A stretch of 64,000 bases of DNA from CGIF01 sp031673915. GTDB taxonomy: Bacteria; Bacillota_I; Bacilli_A; Mycoplasmatales; CGIF01. Of the stretch, positions 28,522-36,504 are shown piece by piece. The DNA is taken from assembly GCA_031673915.1 (NCBI GenBank), contig CP125277.1, positions 62,001 through 126,000 of the forward strand, read 5' to 3'. The translations under genes were made by a program, and so were the position numbers. Each line of letters starts with the position of its first letter. Position 1 is the first letter of the stretch. A model generated the notes under the pieces. It worked only from the letters and a program-made list of their open reading frames with translations, did no database searches and was not told where the DNA came from.

Positions 28522-29382
28522 TTAACGCTTTTTAGCATTATGACGAGTTCTAACAATATATTTATCAGAATGTTTATTAATTTTTCTAGTTTTCTTACCT
28601 AAAGTTTTCTTTCCTCAAGGACTAAGTGGAGATTTTCTTCCTATCGGAGATTTACCTTCACCACCACCGTGTGGATGATCAATAGGATTCATAGCAGAAC
28701 CCCTAACAGTAGGTCTTATCCCTCTTCATCTATTTCTTCCAGCTTTTCCTAGTTTGATAAGACTATGTTCTTCATTACCAACTCTTCCGATAGTAGCTCT
28801 ACAGCAAGCTAGAATTTTTCTAACCTCTTTAGATATCAATCTAACTAAAACATATTTTCCTGCTTCTTCTTTACCGATAATTTGAGCATAAGCACCAGCA
28901 CTCCTTGCAATCTGACCACCTTTCAAAGGTTTTAGCTCAATATTATGAATATCAGTTCCAACAGGAATATTTTTTAAAGTAGTATTGTTTCCAACTTTTA
29001 TCGAAATGTTTTCATCAATTCCACTAAGAACCTTATCTCCTATCTTTAATCCATCAGGAGAAAGAATAAAACTGCTTGTTCCATCTTTATAAGAAATAAA
29101 AGAAATAAAACAGTTTCTGTATGGATCATATTCAATACTTTTCACTGTTCCTTCAATGCCATCTTTGGAATACCTTTTAAAATCAACCAAACGATAGATT
29201 TTTTTATGACCACCGCCTTGATGTCTAGTTGTTATAACACCTTGGTTATTTCTACCTGAATGACTATTTAATTTAACAAAAAGTTTTTTTGGATACTTTT
29301 TAACAATAGAAGATGTTTTTTGCTTATAATTTACTAAAACTGTATTTCGACTAGAATTTGTAATCGGTTTTAAATGTTTCAT
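28522..29382 (-). CDS. rplB: 50S ribosomal protein L2
   Basis: Near the peptidyl transferase centre and required for subunit joining. The 286-residue frame has SGRNNQGVITTRHQGGGHKKIYR, VKSIEYDPYRNCFISFISYKDG, the core GGQIARSAGAYAQIIGKEEAGKYVLVRLISKEVRKI, and the highly conserved NPIDHPHGGGEGKSPIG, whose second His is the residue noted as functionally critical in the family. The UGA Trp codons (NRWRG, SPWGKK) fit L2. It starts 5 nt after rplW. Confidence 0.97.
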
Positions 29383-29387
29383 ATTTA

Positions 29388-29726
29388 TTATTCTTTAACC
29401 TCTGTAAATGATGGTTCAACAGGTGAAGAAGGGTTTTGAGATTGACTTTCAAAAGCATCTCCTATTGAATAACCAGACTTTAATTTAACAAAAACTTTTT
29501 TCTTTAGTTTAGTGTAAATATTCCTTTTAGGATTTTTCAATATTGGCTTTTCACGAGAAACATTTATTTTTTCAATTTTAACATTAAAAAGATCTTCTAT
29601 TTTCTCTTTAATTTGAAACTTATTAGAAGAAGGATCTACGTAAAAAGTATAAATGTTATTGTTTTTCTTTTGTTCTTGAGATTTTCAAGTAAGAATAAAT
29701 TTCTTAATAATTTGTTCGTTTGACAT
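29388..29726 (-). CDS. rplW: 50S ribosomal protein L23
   Basis: Docking site for trigger factor and SRP at the tunnel exit. The 112-residue frame has NIYTFYVDPSSNKFQIKEKIEDLFNVKIEKINV (family: ..y.F.Vd..AnK.eIk.AVE..f.VkV..VnT) and an IYTKLKKKVFVKLKSGYSIGD block (family: rkKAiVtL..G..I.). It lies between rplD and rplB; a UGA Trp is present near the start. It has an extra Ser/Pro/Glu-rich tail. Confidence 0.92.
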
Positions 29727-29753
29727 AAAATCGTTTTTTGACTAACTTTTTAA

Positions 29754-30392
29754 TTAGTTAGTTAATCTTTTCTCCATTTCAAAAATAGCTTCTTTAGTGA
29801 ATAAAACAAAATGAGAAGAAAGTATCTTAGAAACATTAATTTGAGAAGCACTTGTTAAAGTAACTTTAGAAAGATTATCAAAAGATTTTCTTACTTGAAG
29901 ACTTAACTCATTAGGATAAGATAAAACAATTAAAACTTTTTTTTCTTCTAAATTTAAATTCTTTAAAAAAAATAAAGCATCCTTTGTTTTATAATTTTTA
30001 AGATTTAATTCATCAACAATCAAAATCTCTTTCTCTGACATTTTCTTACTTAGAAGAGAACTAAGAGCACTTTTTTTAACTTTTTTATTAAGTTCTATAG
30101 TATATCTTTGCTCTCCTGTAGGACCAAAAACGACTCCACCACCTCTTCATTGGGGAGATCTAATAGAACCTTGTCTTGCTCTACCAGTTCCCTTTTGCTT
30201 TCAAGGTTTTCTCCCACCACCAGAAACTTCTCCTTTCGTCTTTGTCTTACTAATAGTTTGCCTATTGTTAAAAAGACTATATCTATTATAAAGAGAAATC
30301 AATTGAGGAGAAAATTCATAAGATCAAACTTTGGGATCAAGTTTAATAGATTTAACCTCTTTACTATTTTGACTAAAAATTTCTTTTTCCAT
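29754..30392 (-). CDS. rplD: 50S ribosomal protein L4
   Basis: Tunnel-wall protein. The 212-residue frame has [54 protein letters not shown] (family: Rqgt..[27 protein letters not shown].[10 protein letters not shown].fGP.pR.y), then KVKKSALSSLLSKKM and the C-terminal Rossmann-like half with the ILIVDELNL block. Three UGA Trps lie in the conserved loop, which is why only the C-terminal half looks open in the standard code. Confidence 0.96.
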
Positions 30393-30446
30393 TTTTGTTA
30401 ATTATTATCCATCCTTCTAAGTATAATTTTCATTAAGAAATAAATA

Positions 30447-31064
30447 CTAAGCATTCTTTTTGATTATCAATAAACCATCTTTAGGTCCAGGAACACAACC
30501 TTTAATTAAAATTATGTTCTTGTCTTGAAGAATTTTATAAATTGTCAAGTTTCCAACAGTTCTTTGTTCATTTCCCATTCTTCCTGGAAGTTTTTTTCCT
30601 TTAAAAACTCTGTTAGCTGCAATAGAACCCATTGAACCAACTCCACGATGATAACCAGATCCATGACCCATTGGCCCTCTAGAAAAATGATACCTTTTTA
30701 TAACACCAGCAAAGCCTTTTCCTTTTGAAGTTCCAGTAACTTTAACTTTATCTCCTTCATTGAAAATGCTTGAGTCAACGATATCACCAACAGAATATCC
30801 CTCCATGTTTCGAATTTCTCTCAAATATCTCTTCGCAGAAATATTGTTTTTCGCTAAATGTTGAATCTCTGATTTATTTAAACTTTTTTCTTTACAATCT
30901 TCAAAAGCCAACTGCAAAGCTTTATATCCATCTTTTTCTTCATTCTTAATAGAAGAAACTATATTGGGTGTAACTAATACAACAGTAACAGGAAGCAAAA
31001 ATTCTCCATTAGGAGAAAATATTTGAGTCATCCCGATTTTCTTTCCCATCAAAGCTAAAGCCAT
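30447..31064 (-). CDS. rplC: 50S ribosomal protein L3
   Basis: Early-assembly large-subunit protein. The 205-residue frame has LMGKKIGMTQIFSPNGEFLLPVTVV (family: iiGkKiGMTqif.edG..vPVTVi), FNEGDKVKVTGTSKGKGFAGVIKRYHFSRGPMGHGSGYHRGVGSMG and the KGKKLPGRMGNEQRTVGNLTI block. It is the first ribosomal gene of the cluster. rpsJ, which usually precedes it, is not here; the region upstream is noncoding. Confidence 0.97.
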   Translation of the reverse strand: MALALMGKKIGMTQIFSPNGEFLLPVTVVLVTPNIVSSIKNEEKDGYKALQLAFEDCKEKSLNKSEIQHLAKNNISAKRYLREIRNMEGYSVGDIVDSSIFNEGDKVKVTGTSKGKGFAGVIKRYHFSRGPMGHGSGYHRGVGSMGSIAANRVFKGKKLPGRMGNEQRTVGNLTIYKILQDKNIILIKGCVPGPKDGLLIIKKNA

Positions 31065-31574
31065 AATATTTTTATTTCCTTTTTTTTACATGAACTATTT
31101 TCGATTAGAAAAATAGAAACTTTTTCAAAAACAATCTAAAAGTTTTATATTAAACTATTCCTATTGTAACTAGGAAATAACTAAATTTTATAATCAAGCA
31201 GTGATTTTTATAACAGGTTGCAAAACAAGCCTTTAATAATAGAAACGCTAAGTCAATCAATTTGCAATTTACATATTAATAATAAATTCTCGATAAGTAA
31301 TACTCATTAAAATTAAATTGCTAAATTATTTTCACTAAAAAATAGAAATGTTTTATTTAAAATATTTTTAGTCATACAATTCAAGAATTGATTAAAGTTT
31401 AAAGTTTTAAGCAAAAAAATAAATAAATAAAGATTGAATAAAACGACATTTAATCATCACAATTAACAAAATTGTTATAAATTGTTTTTAATAAATATAA
31501 AGTCTTTTTATTTTCAAGGACCCTTTAAAATTTAAAGATATCTATAATGATAGAATTAGCAAGTAAATAATAAA
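31065..31574. promoter_or_regulatory. Divergent promoter region between rplC (-) and the exonuclease gene (+)
   Basis: 510 bp without a gene, between divergent genes, so it must hold two promoters. It carries repeat copy C (31346-31373). No rpsJ or tRNA is present. I could not assign -35/-10 boxes with confidence. Confidence 0.45.
31346..31373 (-). repeat. 27-nt intergenic repeat, copy C
   Basis: AAATGTTTTATTTAAAATAT followed by TTTTTAGT, identical to 18295-18321. An ACTAAAAAATA at 31333-31343 can pair with its TATTTTTAGT end, so this copy can also form a hairpin. It lies upstream of rplC. Confidence 0.8.
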
Positions 31575-32486
31575 ATGATCAACGCCAAAAAATGTTTAAT
31601 AATAGACGGTAACAATTTAATTCATAGAACATTTCATGCTTCAAAAAAGTTAGAATGAATGGGAGAAAATAAAGAAGTGTATATTTTTCTAAAAGTATTC
31701 ATCAGTGTAATAAAAAAAGAAAATTATGAAAAACTTTTTATAGTATTCGATGAAGGTAAAGAAACTTTTCGAAATGTCATTAATAAAGATTATAAAGCAA
31801 ACAGAGAAAAATCTTCCGACGAATTAATTAGTCATTTAAAAAACATTCAAGATTTAATAAATAAATCAGGATTATTCTTCACAAGCAATAAAAATTTTGA
31901 AGCTGATGATCTAATAGCTTCATTTATAAAAAAATTTAAAGAAAAATCAGATTTTGAATTTCACATATTTTCACAAGATAAAGATTTATTTCAATTATTA
32001 GACAAAAATGTTTATATTTTAAGATATGACAAAAATAAAAGTCTGGAGAAATTTGGAACTAAAGAATTTTTTAAAATTAATAATTTTTCACACAATAATT
32101 TCAAATACTATCTTGCTTTAATGGGAGATAAAGTTGATAATATAAAAGGTATTCAAGGAATTGGAGAAAAAAGAGCAAAATATATTGTAGAAAACTTCCA
32201 AAATGTAGAAAATACCTTTTTAAATATAAACTCAATCCCTAAGGAAATAAAATCAGCAATAGAAGGAAAAGAAAAAGAAATAGAAGAAAATCTTAAAATG
32301 GTTTCTTTAGAAGAAAATATAGAAATAAAAAAATGAGAAGAATACAATTTCTCATGAGAAAGTTTTAAAAATGAATATTATTTAATCAATTTTTGTAAAG
32401 AAAGAAAATTAAATAATATTCTTTTATCATTAAATGGTACCCAAAATCGGACTCGAACCGACACAGAAAAATCTATTGGATCTTAA
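31575..32486 (+). CDS. 5'-3' exonuclease (PolA N-terminal-like, stand-alone)
   Basis: Flap endonuclease/5'-3' exonuclease used for primer removal and repair; Mollicutes often carry it as a separate protein. The 303-residue frame has the metal-site acidic residues in CLIIDGNNLIHR, FIVFDEG, NFEADDLIASF, FSQDKDLFQLL and GDKVDNIKGIQGIGEKRAKYI (the helix-hairpin-helix DNA-binding part). No polymerase domain follows. The frame has no stop before TAA 32484, so its last 17 codons lie antisense to tRNA-Leu at 32435-32519. A UGA Trp follows the LEE..KK segment near residue 254. Confidence 0.9.
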
Positions 32487-32519
32487 GTCCAACGCGTCTA
32501 CCATTCCGCCATTTGGGCA
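32435..32519 (-). tRNA. tRNA-Leu(UAA)
   Basis: 85-nt class II tRNA with acceptor TGCCCAA/TTGGGTA, anticodon loop CTTAAGA (anticodon TAA), a long variable arm and an encoded CCA. It lies opposite the 3' end of the exonuclease gene. Confidence 0.96.
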
Positions 32520-32540
32520 ATTTTTCTTATATCTTTTCAC

Positions 32541-32614
32541 TGGCAGAGGTGACAGGAATCGAACCCGCGCAATCGGATCTGAAGGCCGATGTTCTACCAT
32601 TGAACTACACCTCT
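32541..32614 (-). tRNA. tRNA-Trp(UCA), reads UGA
   Basis: 74-nt cloverleaf with acceptor AGAGGTG/CACCTCT and anticodon loop CTTCAGA, anticodon TCA. It reads UGA as Trp, in agreement with the many UGA Trp codons here. Position 31-39 of the anticodon stem is a C.T mismatch. CCA is encoded. The normal tRNA length rules out selenocysteine tRNA. Confidence 0.94.
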
Positions 32615-32635
32615 CTGAAATTTATTTAAAAATAA

Positions 32636-32698
32636 TCAGATTAATTATAGATTTTGTGAAAAGTTTCTCAGATATTAATCTGAAGGTTTATAAACCTT
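32636..32698. terminator. Two nested inverted repeats between tRNA-Trp and tRNA-Glu
   Basis: TCAGATTAAT (32636-32645) pairs with ATTAATCTGA (32674-32683), and right after it AAGGTTTATAAACCTT (32683-32698) is a perfect palindrome followed on the plus strand by TTTTTC. It could end plus-strand transcripts from the exonuclease gene, or separate the tRNA genes on the minus strand. Confidence 0.5.
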
Positions 32699-32719
32699 TT
32701 TCAATTTTTAAATTATTAA

Positions 32720-32795
32720 TGGTGACCCGTACGGGACTTGAACCCGTGAATCCATGCGTGAAAGGCATGTGTGTTGACCGCTTCACCAACGGGCC
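32720..32795 (-). tRNA. tRNA-Glu(UUC)
   Basis: 76-nt cloverleaf, acceptor GGCCCGT/ACGGGTC, anticodon loop CTTTCAC (anticodon TTC), encoded CCA. Confidence 0.96.
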
Positions 32796-32813
32796 TTTTA
32801 TTATTAAAAAAGA

Positions 32814-33131
32814 TTAAAAAATCTTTTTTAGAGATTCTAAATCAATATAACCTTCAACTCTTCTTAAAAGTTCACCATTTTTAAATAAAAAAATAGTTGG
32901 AACGGAAAGAATATTAAAAGCAGGATCTTGAGAAATTTCAAAAGACTTTTCAGCATCTATTTCTAAAATTAATACATCAGGTCTTTCTTTATCAAAATCA
33001 TTAATAACATTTTGTAATTTCTTACAAGGAGAACATCATTTAGTTGAAAATTTTACAAGAATAGATTCATGAAAATTATCCTCTTTAAGAAAATAATTAA
33101 GTTTCTGAATATCATCTATTAAAATTTTCAT
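32814..33131 (-). CDS. trxA: Thioredoxin
   Basis: Cytoplasmic disulfide reductase. The 105-residue frame has the thioredoxin core: ESILVKFSTKWCSPCKKL (active site WCSPC instead of the usual WCGPC; the Trp is a UGA codon), LILEIDAEKS, and the cis-proline SVPTIFLFKNGE. The length fits the family. The active-site Ser at the third position is unusual and could shift its redox potential. It lies beside an unrelated small membrane protein. Confidence 0.93.
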
Positions 33132-33161
33132 TTTTTAAATAAACCTAAATAAATATTACAA

Positions 33162-33530
33162 TTATTCAACTTCTTCATTAATTTTTGAATTAGAGAATAA
33201 AAGACAACTTATTCAGAAAAGATTAGAAAATAATGCAAGCAATGAAACTCAAAACAAACCATTATAACTTGTTTTATAAATAGTTCCATCATTTGATTCA
33301 AAAGACTCATAAAAAACACTTTCAAATGTGTATTTAAGTTTCCTAATAGATATTTTATTTTCTAATTCTCCATTATCATTGTTTTCATTAGAAGAACTAC
33401 CTTCTTTAATCGGAGTAGCTTCAATACAAATATTACTAAAGTCTACATCCAATGAATCTTTATTACCATTTTGAGATTTAACTCTAAATCTTTTATTTTG
33501 TAAAGTAGTTTCTGACTGTGATTTCTTCAT
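33162..33530 (-). CDS. Small protein with C-terminal membrane segment, unknown
   Basis: A 122-residue frame I do not recognise. The first about 90 residues are polar (Ser/Asn/Lys-rich). A hydrophobic stretch, GLFWVSLLALFSNLFWISCLLF, lies at about residues 91-112 near the end, as in a tail-anchored protein, and is followed by a short acidic tail. Two Trp in the segment are UGA codons. No signal peptide is seen. It lies between trxA and tRNA-Gly on the same strand. Confidence 0.55.
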
Positions 33531-33614
33531 GAATTATGAACTTGTCTAAAATAATTTTCCTTTTACTTTTACAATAAGATTGATTTAATCACCATTATTA
33601 ATTTAAAAACTAAT

Positions 33615-33688
33615 TGGAGCGAATGAAGGGAATCGAACCCTCATAATTAGCTTGGAAGGCTAATGTTCTACCATTGAACTACATTCGC
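33615..33688 (-). tRNA. tRNA-Gly(UCC)
   Basis: 74-nt cloverleaf, acceptor GCGAATG/CATTCGC, anticodon loop CTTCCAA (anticodon TCC), encoded CCA. Confidence 0.96.
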
Positions 33689-33740
33689 ATATAATTTCTA
33701 ATAATTTTTTAAAATTAAAGAAATTCTGAATTCATTAAAA

Positions 33741-33817
33741 TGGTGGTTTGAGACGGGATCGAACCGCCGACCTTTTGATCTTCAATCAAACGCTCTAACC
33801 AACTGAGCTACCAAACC
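33741..33817 (-). tRNA. tRNA-Phe(GAA)
   Basis: 77-nt cloverleaf, acceptor GGTTTGG with TCAAACC, anticodon loop TTGAAGA (anticodon GAA), encoded CCA. Confidence 0.96.
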
Positions 33818-33832
33818 ATTTATATAACTAAC

Positions 33833-34717
33833 TTAAAATCGATAAAAAGCAACAACTCTAGATTGACAATTATTATCATAAAAATTTTTGACTTTTATAT
33901 CAGAAAAACAAGTTAATACTATTTTTATAATCTCATCTTGCTGTTTGTAGCCAATTTCAAAAATAAGCAAGAATTTATCCTTAAGAAAAAATCTAGATTT
34001 TTCAGCAATTTCCTGATAAAATCAATATCCATTATTCTCAGCAACAAGAGCTTCTTTTGGCTGCGCTTTAGTATATGGATCAAGATGATTATATTCTTCA
34101 ATTCCTATATAAGGAGGGTTAGAAATTATAACATCAAATTTTCCTCGCACATTAGAAAAAACATCACTTTTAAAAAAAACAATACTATCAACATTTAAAT
34201 TTCTGGCATTATTCCTAGCTACAGAAAGAGCGTTTTCATTAATATCCAATGATTTAATTCTTCAGAGATTATTATTCTTTGCAAGAGATATAGAAATATT
34301 TCCAGAGCCTGTACCAATTTCCAAAATATCAAGTTTATCATCACAAGTTCAAATTTCACTAATTAATTCTAAAGCTTTAGAAATAAGTATTTCTGTATCA
34401 TGTTGAGGAATAAAAACACCAGGTTGAATTTCAAAAGAATTGCCATTAAAAAAACATTTTTTAGTAAGATAAGAAACTGGTTGTTTTTCTAAAAAATGTT
34501 TTTTAATTTTATCACAAATATCAAAATATCTATTACTATTAATATTTTCTAAGTTGAAATTTAACCAAAATTCTTCACTAGAAGTTGAACAAATTAATAT
34601 TATATTTTTTTGAAAAATATCAAGTTGATCTTCAGAATAATAGTTCAAATAAAATTTATCTCTAAGAAGTTCTGAAAAATAGTTCAAACACGAACTATAA
34701 GAATAAAGTTTATTCAT
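33833..34717 (-). CDS. prmC: Release-factor glutamine N5-methyltransferase
   Basis: Methylates the GGQ glutamine of RF1 (and RF2 where present) with S-adenosylmethionine. The 294-residue frame, starting at ATG 34717, has the family linker KKCFFNGNSFEIQPGVFIPQHDTEILI (family: fygl.F.v...vliPRpdTE.lv), the SAM motif ILEIGTGSGNISISLA, and the catalytic NPPYIGIEEYNHLDPYTKAQPKEALVA block (family: NPPYi........v..yEP..AL). A UGA Trp is at the start of the SAM domain. The ATG lies 45 nt downstream of the tmRNA 3' end. Confidence 0.95.
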
Positions 34718-34762
34718 AAAATTTTTGAAAACAACAAAGATAAAATTAAAAAGAGTTTTCAA

Positions 34763-35188
34763 TGGTGGAAATGATGGGATTGAACCCATGTCCTTTGAGT
34801 TAGCTAATGTTATTACGTCTACAATTTAGACTGCTAGTTAAAGAAAGCAATCAAGTCTTATTAGTGAATAAAATTTTGGTTTTTATTTTAACCTAGGAAT
34901 ATTCAAATCCAAAAAATTAATGATGTTTTTAGTATAAACTAAGGTATTCACTTTACCATTACTTATTTAAAAAAAAATAAGATTTTAAACAGATATTTAA
35001 TCTTTTATTAGGAAATCTTCCTAAATGGTTTGTTATAAACCGTGAAAATAGTAAAAATTAAAAAGCTAAAAGAAGACTATTTTCTTTGTAAGTATCAACT
35101 ATGAATTCCTTACTTTCTTGCACAAATTTTTGATTTTTTGAGTTTATTGCAATAATAACAACTAAAACAAGTCAAATCTCGCATTCCC
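34763..35188 (-). ncRNA. ssrA: Transfer-messenger RNA (tmRNA)
   Basis: Rescues stalled ribosomes and tags the product for proteolysis. The 5' end GGGAATGCGAGATTTGAC pairs with the 3' end CATTTCC-A-CCA over seven base pairs (one G.U), giving the tRNA-like domain. The 3' T-arm GGGTTCAATCCC is present and CCA is encoded. The tag frame runs from GCA at 35150 to TAA at 35058: 30 residues starting AINSKNQK and ending YKENSLLLAF. The hydrophobic end fits a Lon-type degradation tag, and lon is at 54040. The resume codon GCA is my best choice, not proven. Confidence 0.88.
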
Positions 35189-35189
35189 T

Positions 35190-35273
35190 TGGTACGGGAC
35201 AAGGGACTTGCACCCTCACGTATCTCTACATTAGATCCTAAGTCTAACGCGTCTACTATTTCGCCAATCCCGC
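35190..35273 (-). tRNA. tRNA-Leu(UAG)
   Basis: 84-nt class II tRNA, acceptor GCGGGAT with GTCCCGT, anticodon loop CTTAGGA (anticodon TAG), encoded CCA one base from the tmRNA 5' end. Confidence 0.94.
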
Positions 35274-35294
35274 TTTTTTTATATTTTGAATTAA

Positions 35295-35370
35295 TGGTGT
35301 CCCGCAGAGGATTCGAACCTCTGACCCTTTGGTTAAAAGCCAAATGCTCTACCGCTGAGCTAGCGGGACA
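35295..35370 (-). tRNA. tRNA-Lys(UUU)
   Basis: 76-nt cloverleaf, acceptor TGTCCCG/CGGGACA, anticodon loop CTTTTAA (anticodon TTT), encoded CCA. Confidence 0.96.
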
Positions 35371-35445
35371 TATTTAAAAATAAAACCTATTACATATAAA
35401 AAAATGTAACAGGAAATTATTTTAATAACTTAATTTTAGAAAAAA

Positions 35446-35745
35446 TTAAAAATTATTGTGGTTTTTTTCTACTTTAGCTAAATTTAAAGAAGCTTTTCCA
35501 ACGTAGTAAGTTTCAAATAAAAATGATAGCACTTTAAATGATCCGTATACAAGAATTGCGTAATTTCAAATATTTGCATTTTTTGTGTAATTTTCGAAAA
35601 AAGTTTTAAAACCTTCTGCTTTAAATATACAGTAACCAAAGTAAACCAAAGGAACAACAATAAGACTGTTAAGTAATGAGTTAAGAAGTGTATTATAAAC
35701 TACTAAATTTTCCTCTCTGTTGCTTAATCCGAAGTATCTTTTCAT
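35446..35745 (-). CDS. Small two-segment membrane protein, unknown
   Basis: A 99-residue frame from ATG 35745 (an in-frame GTG at 35784 would add 13 residues; AAAGGTAAA lies between the two). Residues about 20-45 (NSLLNSLIVVPLVYFGYCIF) and about 62-80 (WNYAILVYGSFKVLSFLF) are hydrophobic, suggesting a two-pass membrane protein. The first Trp of the second segment is a UGA codon. I recognise no family. It lies between tRNA-Lys and the tRNA-Gln terminator. Confidence 0.5.
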
Positions 35746-36076
35746 ATTCTTGATAATATTTACCTTTCTCTTTTTATAAAGCACAATTAAATGGTTTAAC
35801 CGAATTTTTATGCTATATTAAGAATTTTTAATCAAAATTTTATTATAAAAACCTTTTTGCTTAAAAGTAAAAATAATAATCCTTTAGGATTAGTTATTTA
35901 AAAACATTATATTTTTTACAAATATTTATTTTTTAATTATCAAACAATTCAATGTATATTTAGTTTATTAAACAAATCATTAAAAAAATTTTCTAAATAA
36001 GAAAAAAACATTTGGGAAATTAATTTTTTTAACAAACTAATTTGCAAGTTTTTTATTCTTTGTTTAGATAACAAAA
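35746..36076 (-). other. Intergenic region between the small membrane gene and tRNA-Gln
   Basis: About 330 bp, holding the terminator hairpin at 35872-35898 and the presumed promoter of the small membrane gene (a GCTATATTAAG-type AT-rich segment around 35810-35830 on the plus strand). Nothing else is visible. Confidence 0.4.
35872..35898 (-). terminator. Terminator downstream of the tuf-side tRNA cluster
   Basis: On the minus strand TAATCC-TAAA-GGATTA forms a hairpin with further imperfect pairing outside it (AATAA/TTATT), followed by TTTTTACTTTT. It lies about 180 nt beyond tRNA-Gln. Confidence 0.65.
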
Positions 36077-36151
36077 TGGCTGGGATAACTGGATTCGAAC
36101 CAATACATGAAGGAGTCAAAGTCCTTTGCCTTGCCATTTGGCTATATCCCA
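36077..36151 (-). tRNA. tRNA-Gln(UUG)
   Basis: 75-nt cloverleaf, acceptor TGGGATA/TATCCCA, anticodon loop CTTTGAC (anticodon TTG), encoded CCA. Confidence 0.95.
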
Positions 36152-36165
36152 AAAAATTCTTTTAA

Positions 36166-36242
36166 TGGTGGGAGAAGAGGGATTTGAACCCCCAACCTAT
36201 TGATTTACAGTCAACTACTCTGCCAGATTGAGCTATTCTCCC
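36166..36242 (-). tRNA. tRNA-Tyr(GUA), short variable loop
   Basis: 77-nt cloverleaf, acceptor GGGAGAA/TTCTCCC, anticodon loop CTGTAAA (anticodon GTA), encoded CCA. The variable loop is only five bases (AGGTT), so it is class I, whereas bacterial tRNA-Tyr is normally class II with a long variable arm. Confidence 0.9.
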
Positions 36243-36255
36243 TTTTTAAATAAAA

Positions 36256-36332
36256 TGGTGCTGACTATAGGAATCGAACCTACAACCTACCGCTTACAAG
36301 GCGGTTGCTCCGCCAAATTGAGCTAAGTCAGC
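36256..36332 (-). tRNA. tRNA-Thr(UGU)
   Basis: 77-nt cloverleaf, acceptor GCTGACT/AGTCAGC, anticodon loop CTTGTAA (anticodon TGT), encoded CCA. Confidence 0.96.
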
Positions 36333-36349
36333 AAACAGCAAATTCTTAA

Positions 36350-36425
36350 TGGTAGAGTATAACGGGCTCGAACCGCTGACCCTTTGCTTGTAAGGCAAAT
36401 GCTCTCCCAACTGAGCTAATACTCT
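36350..36425 (-). tRNA. tRNA-Val(UAC)
   Basis: 76-nt cloverleaf, acceptor AGAGTAT/ATACTCT after a leading T discriminator pair, anticodon loop CTTACAA (anticodon TAC), encoded CCA. Confidence 0.96.
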
Positions 36426-36441
36426 AAATTAAATAGAAAAA

Positions 36442-36462
36442 CCCTACTAACGCAGAGTAGGG
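36442..36462 (-). terminator. tuf terminator
   Basis: On the minus strand CCCTAC-TCTGCGTTA-GTAGGG forms a 6-bp GC-rich stem followed by TTTTTC, about 40 nt past the tuf stop: a standard intrinsic terminator before the tRNA-Val gene. Confidence 0.8.
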
Positions 36463-36504
36463 CTAATCTAATAATAAATTTTTAATATTAAATACTACTT
36501 AATA

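Noticed and set aside
30108..30401. Plus-strand 97-codon frame
   Set aside because: Antisense to the conserved loop of rplD; Ser/Arg-rich product is a shadow.
32541..32614. Selenocysteine tRNA because of the UCA anticodon
   Set aside because: Normal length, 7-bp acceptor and pervasive UGA Trp codons identify it as tRNA-Trp.
32434..32817. Plus-strand 127-codon frame across the tRNA cluster
   Set aside because: It is the antisense of three tRNA genes, which lack stops on that strand by chance.
35110..35377. Open frames on both strands over tRNA-Leu/tRNA-Lys and tmRNA
   Set aside because: They lie within RNA genes with clear cloverleaf or tmRNA structure.
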